Shown piece by piece: positions 48,135-60,200 of a stretch of DNA of 64,000 bases (the first letter of the stretch is position 1; each line of letters begins with the position of its first letter). The notes under the pieces were generated by a model, which made no database searches, had not been told where the DNA came from, and saw only the letters and a list, made by a program, of their open reading frames with translations. Location of the stretch: NCBI GenBank assembly GCA_905178155.1, contig CAJINV010000015.1:544882-608881 (forward strand), written 5' to 3'. Origin of the DNA: Amoebophrya sp. A120. Taxonomy: Eukaryota; Sar; Dinophyceae; Syndiniales; Amoebophryaceae. The position numbers and the translations under genes were made by a program.

Positions 48135-50768
48135 TCAAATTTCATCACCATCATGCAGCATATTATTTTTCAAACGGTCTCCATTTTCTTGCTTCGCACG
48201 CCCGAAAGTGCGTCGATCTCTTTGTTCGTTATCTCTTCCATCCAAAATATTGAAACGCACGTCGTCGTCCAAGACCTCTCGTGCGAGGACGGTATTATGC
48301 ACTGGCAAAGAGCTGCTCCTTCTTGTTGCCCTGCTACTTCGACTCACACCATAAGACGAGAAAGGCTTTCCACCAGCATAAAAATCATGCTGGTCTTGCT
48401 CAGGAACGCTAGCAGCACTGCCACTGTTGTTCGGCGCGTTAGCATGACTCGACGAAAGCTCCTGCTGATGCTCTTGTGCAGCGGCCGTTGCGTAGACAGC
48501 ATTTTCGTCGCCGAAATAAGCGCTCTTGGACGATGTTGAACCGCCTGTAGCAGAAGTATTTCGAGTAGTTCCCCTACTACTTCTTCTTCCCTCGTTACTT
48601 CGCATGCTGAGCAGCAGCGGTTCCAGTGTCGCCAGGTGGAAGACAACAATGAAGAACATCACCAGCATTAGGAGGTGAAAGAGCAGGTTCTTGATCCGAA
48701 ATTTCTTAGATGAATAAAGTTGCAAACTCGCGGCCACGTTCTTGTTGTCCGATGTCCTAATATCTTCATGTTCGTCAAACGGCATTTCGATTCCGCCGTG
48801 CTTTTCCAGGAGGTCCAGCATAGCAGGTTCGCCTGCTGCCTCGCGGAGGTCTTCTTGTTTCCCAGCGGCGCAAAAGTGGCTCCTCTTCACCGCCGTTGGC
48901 TCTCCTCGTAGCCGGTGCAGCGTGGTGTAGTTGTCATTCGAAATATCGCGTTTATTGCGAAGAGGAAGATTCTGTCTCGCGTAAAAATTATCCGGTAGCA
49001 GGCCTGTTTCTACTTCTTCAGAAAGTTCGGTAGTCTCGTAACTGCAAATGTCGGAAATTGTGCCGCTCATCGAGGATACTGCGCCGCAAAAGGAGGTGCT
49101 CAGTTTGTACAGGAGAAAGTAGTCCCAGGATGAAGAGGCTGCAGTAGAAGCTGGATATGACAACTCAGTTGTAGATGACGCGGAGGCGGAAAGCGAGTTC
49201 GTCATCGGTATTAAATACTTCGCGCGTATCCACATGCACAGCAAACACGCTACTCCGTTGTTTAGTCCCCGGCCGAGAACCTCCCCGACTTGTTTGAGTT
49301 CCTTGTCTTCTAAGCTACTTGTACTTTCTTCATCGTGATGCCGATGATCTCCATGCAGAAATAATGACAGGAGTAGTTGTCCGGCTTTTCTTTTTGTCGA
49401 CGTGCTCATCTTCGTGTAAAGTGATTTTTCATCGTCCGGCGCAGTGTGGTTCTCTATAATTCGACGCTTCCGCTTCATCCGGGCGAGAAACTGCAAAACG
49501 GCTGAAAACTTCTTGCACACCACCGTTCCGCTTATGGAACCGAAAGCGGAAAAGCCACAGGCTAGGAGAAGGCCGAGAAGTTTCGTTTCGACATCAAAGT
49601 GACGGTTATTGTCGTGGCGGGGGTCCTCCGAGTAGTTGTGCAGCACATTCGGCTCAGCTAGGTCGATTATGAAGTCGTGCTCGCTGCGTGTAGTAGTTCT
49701 TGTTCCTCGTGGTCCTTCAGTACTATCCATTTTCCACCAAAAAATTGAGGCGCCGGCGTGGACGAGCGTGAGAGTGAAGATGGCCAGTGTCGTTGCCACT
49801 ACAAGTTTGTACAAGTAGTGCTGCACGATATAGTTTCTTCTTTCCACGATGGGGGGAACTTGGTCGTGCTGGTCCTGATGCAGCATCCTCTGCGTAAAAA
49901 CAGTAACTCTACTTCTCCCGTTGTTCGTATTCTCGTCAAGCAACCCGGCAACCACTCCCCCCACAAGCCGCCTGCCCAGGCAGAACGCCAAACACCCAAT
50001 CGCCATGCTGGTGAAGCAGTAGCAGAGACCCAGAACGCGGAACCCGAAGTGAAAAGTATAATTTGTTGTGGGTTCATCGGAAACTGATGAAAACGCTCCC
50101 TCTACTTCTTGATCATTGTCGCCGTTATTTATTTCGCTATCCAGAAGCATGATGTCCTTTGCCGCGTCACCGATGTCGGGAAAACTTGTTATGACCGAGA
50201 GAAAGCCGCCTGAAAACGCCTCGAGGTGGAGACGGTGTAATGCTGTAGTTAGTGACGCGGTTGGAGGTGTGGTGGATCTGCGTCGCCCGGATGATATGTA
50301 TGTGCTTCCTGCTTTTTCGTCCATCATGTTTGAGCTGGCTAGCGGTTCTTGTTCCACAGCGCCGCACGATGTTCCAAGAATGATCGCGGAAACCACTACA
50401 CCCTCGAGGAAACAGCCGAAGGTGTTGAGGAAGAACGAAACCCAGGCAAGCAGGGTGACGTTTACGGGAATTGGAGTTATTTCTTCATCTTCAAGAGACG
50501 GCACAGCCAGGGTTTGTGGCTGTGTTGGTACAGTTGTCTGTCTCGCTTCACCGCTGATGTTCCTGTACAATACCGCAGGTAGCAAAACGTTCACGAAACA
50601 CTCGCCCGCGGCCGCATAGACAGCGATGAGGAGATAAAAGGAGCAAGCCGACCATTTAGGTGAAGTGAAGAATGACGACGAGAAGCCTCCCAACATATTT
50701 GATTCTTTATCTTTTTGCAGAGTCTTTTCAGATGTTAAGAAACAGAAACCAGCCTCAGTCTCAGACAC
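48135..50768 (-). CDS. large intronless multi-spanning membrane protein, family unknown
   Basis: A single uninterrupted ORF of 877 codons; a second in-frame ATG at 50696 (MLGGFSSSF) is a possible start. About eight hydrophobic segments are visible, including SFYLLIAVYAAAGECFVNVL, LLAWVSFFLNTFGCFLEGVV, VLGLCYCFTSMAIGCLAFCL, LYKLVVATTLAIFTLTLVHA, LLGLLLACGFSAFGSISGTV and NLLFHLLMLVMFFIVVFHLA. Long Ser/Asp/Glu/Arg-rich loops separate them, and a ~170-residue polar tail follows the last. The spacing suggests a transporter-like protein, but no signature identifies a family. It is the only long gene here with no introner. Confidence 0.75.
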   Translation of the reverse strand: MSETEAGFCFLTSEKTLQKDKESNMLGGFSSSFFTSPKWSACSFYLLIAVYAAAGECFVNVLLPAVLYRNISGEARQTTVPTQPQTLAVPSLEDEEITPIPVNVTLLAWVSFFLNTFGCFLEGVVVSAIILGTSCGAVEQEPLASSNMMDEKAGSTYISSGRRRSTTPPTASLTTALHRLHLEAFSGGFLSVITSFPDIGDAAKDIMLLDSEINNGDNDQEVEGAFSSVSDEPTTNYTFHFGFRVLGLCYCFTSMAIGCLAFCLGRRLVGGVVAGLLDENTNNGRSRVTVFTQRMLHQDQHDQVPPIVERRNYIVQHYLYKLVVATTLAIFTLTLVHAGASIFWWKMDSTEGPRGTRTTTRSEHDFIIDLAEPNVLHNYSEDPRHDNNRHFDVETKLLGLLLACGFSAFGSISGTVVCKKFSAVLQFLARMKRKRRIIENHTAPDDEKSLYTKMSTSTKRKAGQLLLSLFLHGDHRHHDEESTSSLEDKELKQVGEVLGRGLNNGVACLLCMWIRAKYLIPMTNSLSASASSTTELSYPASTAASSSWDYFLLYKLSTSFCGAVSSMSGTISDICSYETTELSEEVETGLLPDNFYARQNLPLRNKRDISNDNYTTLHRLRGEPTAVKRSHFCAAGKQEDLREAAGEPAMLDLLEKHGGIEMPFDEHEDIRTSDNKNVAASLQLYSSKKFRIKNLLFHLLMLVMFFIVVFHLATLEPLLLSMRSNEGRRSSRGTTRNTSATGGSTSSKSAYFGDENAVYATAAAQEHQQELSSSHANAPNNSGSAASVPEQDQHDFYAGGKPFSSYGVSRSSRATRRSSSLPVHNTVLAREVLDDDVRFNILDGRDNEQRDRRTFGRAKQENGDRLKNNMLHDGDEI

Positions 50769-51226
50769 ATGTTCTTAGAAGTGTTCTCCACTATGTATCA
50801 GGTAAGAAAGGGACCAATCCGGTTAAGTACATTTGCAACATCTTGATGTAGTCGGACTCGGATTCATCTTCGTGCTTTTTCTTGATGTTGTGCATAGAGA
50901 CGATCTTGAAAGGAATGTTTTCATTCTTCGGAAGGGAAAAAGTAGATGTTCTTGCGTGAGCCAGTACTGTCAACTCAAGTTCAATTATTTTTACAGGCAG
51001 GAAGAGGAACACGAACAGTGAAAAAAGCCTCTGTGCTGCGACATCATCATGCGGCCCTGGCCCACAATGAAGCATTTTGCGAGCCGTGACTCGGTTGTCT
51101 TCGATTGAGATTGTGTCCCTGTCCTTAGCTAGTAGGTTTCATCTACTTCTTTTTTTGCAACACGATCGCCAAGGTAGAATGCATCTTCAAGCCATTGCCG
51201 TATCAAGGCGATTCTACCGGCTTAGT
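50769..51226. other. intergenic region
   Basis: Spacer between the membrane-protein gene and the MON2-like gene. A 94-codon minus-strand ORF (50791-51075) is present without recognisable features. Confidence 0.45.
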
Positions 51227-54200
51227 TCAGATGCCGTCCTCCTCTCGCATCGGACTTTTTACTTTTAGCGCGGTCCTCTGACTTTTGCTCGGTCCAGGTT
51301 GGACATCATTCGACGTGTTCACCCGAAGATCGTCCCCCCGGTTGTCCTGCACGGTCAACATGGCTTTTCCACTTCTACTCCCGCCAGGCGTCCCCGCATG
51401 TAGTCCTGCTCGTGACCCCTGCTCATCAACTTCTGTAGAAGTTGCTGAAGCTGCTGCCGTCACTCCAGCTATCGCAGTCACAACACGACTGCTCGGCCTT
51501 GTTCTCACCGTCATCAAATGCTGGAAGATCACACTTAGCGGGTCTCGGATCGCCCTTTCTTCGCAGAGGATCAACTTTGGGAGCAACAGCTCCACTGCGG
51601 CCGACGACGTTCTTGGATTCATATTTCTACTCTCGTGGTCGCCAGGAGTTGAAGCACAACTTCTCGCGAATATCTCCTGCACTGCGTCGCCCGTCTATGG
51701 AACTGTCAGGATTGAAATTAACAAAGTTGAAATAATTTGTGATGCATAAAATCGACACCAGTTGGAAGCCCAATTCGCAAGCGGCGCATGACAAATTTCG
51801 GCGGTCCCTAAATCCAGTTTGTCCTGCTGTTTAGGCAAAGAAGGGCGACTTTCTCATGCTACTTTAGCAGCTCGAGCTGCAACCCCAAACAGGCTTGCAA
51901 TCGGCCTCATTTGCCTGCTCTGCAACGCACGTACCTCGGGTCATGCATTTTATGCATTACAAACTATCTCAACTTTGACGATTTCAAACCTGACGCTTCC
52001 ATACCGTCCGCGCGATCCGTTGTACCGTGTCCGCGAGCCGGGATGCCGTGATTTGTCTCCTTATGTAGTTTGCTGAGGGTGAGGCAGTAGTTGTCGCTGC
52101 CGCCGGCGCTGCGCCCTTGCCACTCTGGTGCTGGTGCTGCCCCCGCTTTGACGACGGCGTGCTGCTGTTGATTTCCAATCTTTTTGAAGTTGACGTCCCG
52201 GCGCGGCTCGCGGGGGAGAGCTCTTTTGACGATGGGGAAGCAGTTGTAGAAGAAGAGTCTACTTTCTGTTGTGCTGCGTCATCCGCAGAAGTCGACCACT
52301 TTCTGTACTGCTCATATTGCTCGCACAGCCGGTCCAGCAGCAACTTTTTCGCCAAGTCTTTGACTTTCGCGTTTATCTTCGGGTTAGTAGCAGGATATTC
52401 CTCTGTACCAGTAAAGCTGTGTTGCAGCCATGCGCCACCGCTAGCCGCCGCAGCACCGTGGTGGTGGTTCCCAGGGTCGTCGTCTGTAGCAGGGTCCTTA
52501 TTGTAGGCCACTCGACCGAGTAGAAAATTTTCGTATGCCATGCATGTCAGGCATGAAGATTTGTTGCCGTTGGACGAAGTGCTAGTCGACGTGGACGTCC
52601 CAAATGTTGACGTTACACCACGCGTCGCTAAATCAACCAACAGATTCGTGATGGCCTCGAAAGTTTTCCCGAAGGAGTTTGTACTTGACGTCCCGCTGGT
52701 ACTCGCACTACTATGTGAGCCAGCAGATGATAAAGCGAGCTGCTCCTCCTCCTCAATCATTTGCTCTTGTTCATTTTCGATCAGCATTTTCAGCAACTGC
52801 GATACCAAGCTGAAGCTTTCTTCACTTTGTTTCGCGCAGATTCTTATCCTGTGCAAAAGTATCGCACGCGTAGTAATCGCAGTCATGCATTACAAATCTC
52901 CATCCCAAGGTAAAACTGCATGACAAATCCCATTTGTCATGCTGAGCTAATTTGTCATGCGATTTATGCTAGTACGATACTTTTGCAGTGCATAATTCTT
53001 GGAATCAATTGGTACCCGAGTAGGTGGATTTTCGCGCATTCGAGAATGGAAGTGGATACTGGTGTACTGTTGGATGCAGTTGTCTTATTGCCCCCTCCGC
53101 CACTACCTCCAGCCTTGCTTGACATCGCAGGAGAATTGGAGGAAGAGGAGAACGCTGCAAGATGAAATTCGGTGAAATTGATCGCCACAATGAACTTAAT
53201 CGCTGCATCGAGGAAGGGCTGGTGGTCGAAATGATTATTTTCAGCTCCTGCTGAAGGTGGCGTTGCAAGCTCGCCGGCGCCCCCAGCCCCCACGACCGTA
53301 GAAGGACAGTAAATCGTCTGCAGACAGTCCTCAATGAGGTAAAACCCCGCCTCAATTGCGACTTTGAACAATCCTGTTTCGATGCTCAGACTGTGCAGGA
53401 GTTCATGGTCGACAACATCCGTGCCCCCACCAACTAGATGACCGATCGCGGAGCCTATGAAAGTGCACAACTCCCCCTCCCCCTCATTTGTATAACTCCT
53501 ATTGCTGAGCTGCGCAAGTTAAAACTTTGTGACGGGGAGGAAAATCGTCCACGCCGAAGCTTTTTTTGGCATTTTTCAAACTTTCCAAAGCTGTCGCGAT
53601 TTGGGAAGTCGCCCAACGCCCAACGGCCATATTTGCTCGAAATATTTCGCGGCTCGAAATATTTTGGAGCTCGAAATATTTTGGAGCTCGAAATATTTTG
53701 AAGCTCGATATATTTTGGTGCTCGAAATATTTTGGAGCTCGAAATATTTTGCAATATTTCCCAGCTCGAAATATTTCCCAGCTCGAAATATTTCCCAGCT
53801 CGAAATATTTCCCAGCTCGAAATATTTCCCAGCTCGAAATATTTCCCAGCTCGAAATATTTCCCAGCTCGAAATATTTCCCAGCTCGAAATATTTCCCAG
53901 CTCGAAATATTTCCCAGCTCGAAATATTTCCCAGCTCGAAATATTTCCCAGCTCGAAATATTTCCCAGCTCGAAATATTTCCCAGCTCGAAATATTTCCC
54001 AGCTCGAAATATTTCCCAGCTCGAAATATTTCCCAGCTCGAAATATTTCCCAGCTCGAAATATTTCCCAGCTCGAAATATTTCCCAGCTCGAAATATTTC
54101 CCAGCTCGAAATATTTCCCAGCTCGAAATATTTCCCAGCTCCAAATATTTCCCAGCTCGAAATATTTCCCAGCTCGAAATATTTCCCAGCTCCAAAGATT

Positions 54201-57200
54201 TCCCAGCTCCAAAGATTTCCCAGCTCCAAATATTTCCCAGCTCGAAATATTTTGCAACTCCAAAATATTTTACAGCTCCAAAATATTTTGCAGCTCCAGA
54301 ATATTTTGCAACGCAAAATATTTCGCGGGCCCCGTCGAAAATATTTCGCAACAAACTCCCAAACAAACTCTTCTCCCCGTTTCACTTCCTTACTAAAATC
54401 CCTAAGGAAAAAAAAAACTCAGTTGGTCGCGCGTCCGAGGAGCGAGAGCAACGCGATCAGGCAGCCGAAGACCGAAGGCGGCGATCGCATTCCTGCGAAC
54501 TCTACAGGGATGGCAGCGCATCCTACTGAGAAATCTTTCCCCTGGGTAGCCAGAATTGTTGCGCTAAACACAACAACTCGGGGAAAACAAGCAAAACGCT
54601 CCATCCTTTTGCCCGTTCCTTCCCACTACCCCAATATCCCCTCACTATCCTGATACCCTCCCAGTGCCCTATTGGAAATCTTTTCCCTGGGTAGCCAGAA
54701 TTGCTGCGCTAAGCAAAGCAACTCGGGCAAGAAAGTGAATCTTTTCAATCCCTGTCCAATGTCCTCCAAGTATCCTGAAGATACCCTCCCAACATCCTAC
54801 TGGAAGCCTTTCCCCTGGGTAGCCAGCTTTGCTGTGTTAAACACAGCAACTCGGGCAAAAAATCCAATATCCTCCCACTATCCTGATACCCTACCAATAT
54901 CCTATTGGGAACCCTTTCCCCAGGTAGTCAGAATTGCTATGCTAAACACAGCAACTCGGACAAAAAATCCAATATCCTCCCACGATCCTGATACCCTCCC
55001 AATATCTTCCTGAAAATAAACCCTTTCCCCGGGTAGCCAGAATTGCTGTGCTAAACACAGCAACTCTTGCAAAAAAACCCGAAAAGCCCCAAAGTCGCCC
55101 CTGGAAATACCCTCGGGCCATCTCCGCCCGGCCGACATTCCGCCTGGATATGCCTTGAGGCGTCTTGCTTCGCCTGAAATTGTAGCAGCGCCCGCGGTGC
55201 AGATGCCTTCTCAAAGTGTTTCTAGCTGGATTTCCAGATGGAAATGGAGCAGGCCTCTTCAGCTGGAAATCCAGCTGGAAACACTTTGAACAGGCCAGGT
55301 GGGAAATGCATTGAAAAGCAAAAGGCGTCTGCAGCTGCATTTCCAGGCGGAAACGCGCTGCAGATGCCTCTTCCAAATGTTTCTCCAGCTGGAAATGCAT
55401 TGAAAAGGCGTCTGCCGCCGTCTGGGGAACACCGCCGGCGGCCAAGCACCAGGTGAGCAGCTGCCCACCACCCTCCCCCGGCGCCCTCCCTCTGTTCGCG
55501 AAGGGAAAATCGCGCCCCAGCGCCAGGCGTGCAGGCGAGCAGCTGCCCTCACCACCCTTCCCCGGCGCCCTCCCTCTGTTCACGAAGAGACCGGCAGAGG
55601 GCGCCACCGTCCGCCGTCTCTGTCTCGGAGGAAGGGCGCGCGCGAGGGAAGCAGGCGGGGGCGAAACAGATTGCATGCGAGGTAACGCGGGGGGCGCCGT
55701 TGTTGTCCGGGGGTGCTGGGGGAGACTGGTGGGCCCCTGCGCCTAGAGGGCAATGAATGAATGCCCCGCCCCGGCTCCCTTCCTCCATCCACGCGCGCGG
55801 CAGGGGCCCCAGCGCGCGAGCGTCCGTTCTGCAAGGCTGCGCGCAGAAGAAGGGCGCGGGGGGCACCAAGGCGCAGAGGGGCGGGGCACGCAGGCAGGCG
55901 GCACGAACGGGCCACACCGCAAACGCGCGGGTGGGGCGTCACGCGCCAGCGCCTCGCATGGCGCGGACTGTTCGCCTGCTTCCTTCCCCCGTCCACTGGC
56001 GCCCGCCCGCTGCCGCGCTTTGCGTTGTTGCTTGGGCCTAAGGCTTGCCGCCACGCAAACGCGCACCCAGTACGAGCGGGGTCCTCGCGCTCGCACAACA
56101 AAAGGGAACCACGGGCGCCATGGCGCTCCTCCTTCGTTCTTTCAGCAAGAAGCGGCGCAGATGCCTGGCCCCGCCCTGCATCAAAAATTTTCTCCCTTAC
56201 CCACCCTCTGGCGTTTTTCTTTCCACCCCGTCCACTCGTTCACCCTCCCACTGCGCGACATAAGTTGCGGCCTTGTAGCATGAACAGCAATAGTACAACA
56301 GACACCACCCCACGTGGAGTCCATGCATGACAAATTTGAGCGCCTAGCGTAGTAGTGTTTGAGCTTCCGGGATTTGTCATGCAAACAATGCCACAAGGAA
56401 GTGCCTCGATTTATTGGGGTTTTGCATGACAAATGACGGTGACCACGGGGAGTTGTGCACTGCCATAAAGCCAGACACTGTATTTGCGGAGCTCCCGCTG
56501 GAGGAGAAAATCGGCTTCAAAACCTCGAGGAGGTATGAACTGCAAAAGTATCGCACTCGTATAAATGCATTACAAATTTCCGCAGCATGAGAAGTAAAAT
56601 TTGTAATGCAGATTCGCCTTGGGAACCAGATTTGTAATGCAGGACTCGCATTTATACGAGTACGATACTTTTGCACAGGATAGGAGGAGGTAGGGCACAA
56701 TTTCGTTTCGGATTTTCGTGCCGGAGCAGGTCTTCATGATTTGCATTGCAGGAGATGCTCCTGCAGAAGTCGTCGACGCGACTCCTTTCGACCCCCCTTC
56801 TGGTATATTATTCTCCTGCATCAACAACAGAAGCCCTTGCCTCACGACGGAGACAAGCAAGTAGCAGACCCGCACGGCCAACATGGGCTTTTGCGAGTCC
56901 GCAAAAAGAATTTGCTTCCCGAGGTAGACTTTGGAAAAAAGCTTCACGAACGTCTCCAGAAGGCTTGTGGATTTTTGATTTTGTGTTGCATCGTCCGCAA
57001 TAAAGTTGTGAAACCATTTCTGCTGTTCCAGCAGGGAAAAAATCCCCGAGACCGGGTGTGGCAGCGCCTTCTTGTGCGTGAAAACCGCGAAATTCCTCAC
57101 CATTTGCTGGTGCGGGGTGTTCGGTGGCGGCTGCCAGGTCTTCAGTGGAACATAATTGGTGGATGACGAGGAACTACTACCTCCAGCACTACTGCTTTGC

Positions 57201-60200
57201 GTCTGTGTCGTCTTTATGCAGTTCACTTCCGGAACAGCCTGTTTCTTCTTGTACAGTTGCAGACTGCCTCTGATACCCGGTTGCCAGAGCCACGCCGCGC
57301 CGGAAAAATTCGTGGAGTAAGAATTTTTTCGCATAGAAGCACTTAGCAGCTTCGAAGATGAGCCATTGGGCGTTTGCGACCTACTGACCGGGGCTGTGCC
57401 TCCTGCGGATCCGGCGACGGAAGAAGATTGTAGTCCTGATCCACTGGTGGTACTACTAGAAGCAGTTCCTACACCTACAGCTGCGCTACTACCCCCGATG
57501 ATATCGTTCAGCAAGTTGTCAATTTCGACCTCCATCTGCTCATCCAATTCGCAAACATTGGACTCGGAATCTTTTATCTCGGGCGTGTTTTTCAAAAGGG
57601 ATTGGCTGATCGGGTACCACGGCTCCGCGACATCTGTGTAAAGTGTAGGTACGGAGCCCATGGAAATCAGGAGCAGCCACTGGATTTCGGCCTCTTTAGA
57701 AGTCCCGGCGAGCGTGGTCGTTGATGTCGTTGTGGACGATATTACACCAGAAGTTGCGGTTGACGTCACATGCTGGTGCGGTTGGTTCAGCGTGGTTAAA
57801 CAGGCCAAGACCCCGTCTGCTAGAGCCTCTGGCAACACTGGTTGGGTCAAGAACGCCTTGGTTAAGCGCCACAGTAGCGCGAAGCAGGACTTCCGGAGGG
57901 AAGAGAACGGTAAAACGAACTCTCCCAGACACTTGAGACAGGTGTTTGCCGTTATCAACTGTAAAAGTGTCTGGGTCTGGAAGAATCCAACTTGTCATGC
58001 TGATTGTGGGTTCTAAAAAAACCTGTATTGCATGAACAGCAAACAGAGTCCAAGTTTAAGTTTTACTACACGGAAAGAGCATTTGTCATGCGGTATAGGC
58101 ATCAGGAAGCCCTCACAAAATCTGTGATGCTAGGGCATGCATCACAGACATCAGGAGTCATGCAAAATGTGCATGACAAACCTGGCAATCTTCGAGACCC
58201 AGACATTTTTACATTTGATAGCCGTGCGCGCGTGGCTCTGCATGCGGTCCTCATCGATTTGGGAAAAGAGGTCGAGGGAAGATGATTTGGATAAAGACGA
58301 TGTTGGAACTGCTGCTGCTGCGGCCGGGGTGCTCTGTAATATTCTCGCGGCAGAAGAACTTGAGTCCTCGTTCTTGCCCGGTATGTTGAGCTGGCCGCCA
58401 ATGCCGCTGTTGCTCCGAGATGATCCAGCATTCGAATGCAGTCCTGCCGGGTTAATATTACCGCCGCTCAAGTCAGTGTAGAAATAGGAGTCCGAATCCT
58501 TATCGACTGTGATGTTGAATCCGCCACCGCCCCATGGGGGTTTCAGGCACTGCCAAATGGTGGAAATGTACTGCAGAGCGATTTCTGTCCAGCACTCCTG
58601 GAGGGGATTTAATATTTTGGTCTCACTTGCATTTGCAATGATTTTTTCCTGTCCGCCCCCGCCCTGCTGTTCGCCACTGTTGTATGAGCAGGACAACTAT
58701 TGAGAGGAAAAATCCCCCCTCCCCATATCAAAACAAAAAGGCATGCTTTCGAAAATTTGTCTTGCTGATTTGAGACCACAAATCACGTCTGTCTTGCAAG
58801 AAGGCAAACGCAGAGGCTTCCGCGCCATTATGGAAGCGGTTTGGCATGCTGCTGGGCCTAGAGGACAGCCGTTTGCAACGCCAAGCACCTACACCCAAAT
58901 GTCCCTCGTAGGCTGCGGATCTGGTTGCGATGCCGTGTTGCAAGACAGCGCGAATTTGTGTACGCAAATCCTGCATCACAGATTTCCCATTTGATATGGG
59001 GAGGGGGGATTTTTCACTTTGATAACAACAACACCTTCTTCATGCTCTGCATCGCCAACCCGACCGACTGGCCCCATTGCTTGCGTTGCGTGTTGCTGCT
59101 GTGATGTAGATCATTCATGTTCATCCCCGTAGATGATGAAGACGAGGTGCTCATCGCTTTCATGTGGGCGTTGGATTCTGTCTCGCACCTCAAATAAACG
59201 TCAACCAATCTTTGCAGCGTACTGAGCATCACGGTGAGTAGCTTCTTCAAAATTTTCAGTTCCTCCGCCTGTTCCTGCTTTTTGGTTTGGTTTTTCGTGA
59301 TCATGCGGGCCAGAATGGGGTTCTTATTTCTCACGGAGGTCGAGGACGTGGCAGTTGAAGTAGTGGTGGTCGTTGTAGACGAAGATACAAGAGTCGAGGC
59401 TGAGGAAGTCTGCGCACCAGCTTGTCCTATCACCTCCACATCCTGTTCTGTGCTCCCACACAACGCGCCCGCGAGGGACTTCAGCGCGCAATCTCTCACT
59501 TCCCTTCTTGGGTCCAGGCAAGATATCTGGAGTTGCCGAAAGAGCTGCAACCAAATCCACTGGGCGTTGTTGCTGCCAGCAGTATAGGAGTTAGAAGTGT
59601 GCTGCTCGTTGGAGTTGTCAGCTGCGGGGGCGGCTGGGGCAGCAGCTGCGCCATCTGGACCGCTCCCAAACGCAGCAGTATTTTGACGCGAATGTTGAGA
59701 GCCACCACGACCACCTGTCGCTGCACTAGTGCCGTCTTCCGGGCTGGCATCGTCATCTTCGTTGTCATTCAGGTCCATCAAGAGATTCCCCCGCTGGGCA
59801 CTAGGCGAAGTGGTCGAAGATGATGGCTTTAGAAAACGCGTTGTCGGGATCTCTATCCCGGTACCGCTTGACAGATCCGATCTGTCTTGCTCGCCTCGCA
59901 TGACAGATGTCGTAGTTCTCGTGTCACTGCCTTGGCCTTCCTCCGAAATCTTCGCCAAAATGTCGGCACTTTCCCAGAGGTACTTAATCGCGGTGAAAGA
60001 TACATTCACTGACAACTTCGTGCATCTCGCGAACGCGCCAACTGTCTGGATTAAGACCAACAGATCCACCTCTGCCCGGTCTCGGTCAGATGACTTTGAT
60101 ACAGCTGGTGTAGAAGTAGTTTTGGCGCCGGTCGCTGCAAAAGATGACGGGCCGGCAGGATTTATTTGTGCAGAGGTACTAGCGGAAGAAGGAAAGAAGA

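Larger units (their letters stand above)
53493..56272. mobile_element. nested insert X, copy 1 (2.78 kb, satellite-rich)
   Basis: Flanked by TTGTA at 53488-53492 and 56273-56277. It starts TAACTCCTATTGCTGAGCTG with a ~130-bp head shared with 63647 onward. Next come a 17-bp satellite, degenerate 105-145-bp repeats, TTTCCAGCTGGAAA palindromes and a very GC-rich right half. Long ORFs inside come from the satellite or GC bias and show no protein domain. Confidence 0.8.
53456..56467. mobile_element. introner, family D, enlarged to 3 kb by a nested element
   Basis: The ends are a normal D introner (left 37 bp and right ~190 bp) with flanks GAGCC and AAGCC. The interior 53493-56272 is a separate insertion; without it the element is about 227 bp, like the D copy at 30752. 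It lies between SSANTVSG and SAIGHLVGG in the MON2-like gene. Confidence 0.88.

Noticed and set aside
53455-54653. Several overlapping ORFs of 250-374 codons on both strands with a 17-residue repeat (LEIFPSSKYFPARNISQ type)
   Set aside because: They are translations of a 17-bp satellite that lacks stop codons in these frames; all frames show the same periodicity.
55453-56330. Overlapping GC-rich ORFs of 90-189 codons on both strands
   Set aside because: High GC removes stop codons; no conserved domain, and the stretch is inside an intron insert.
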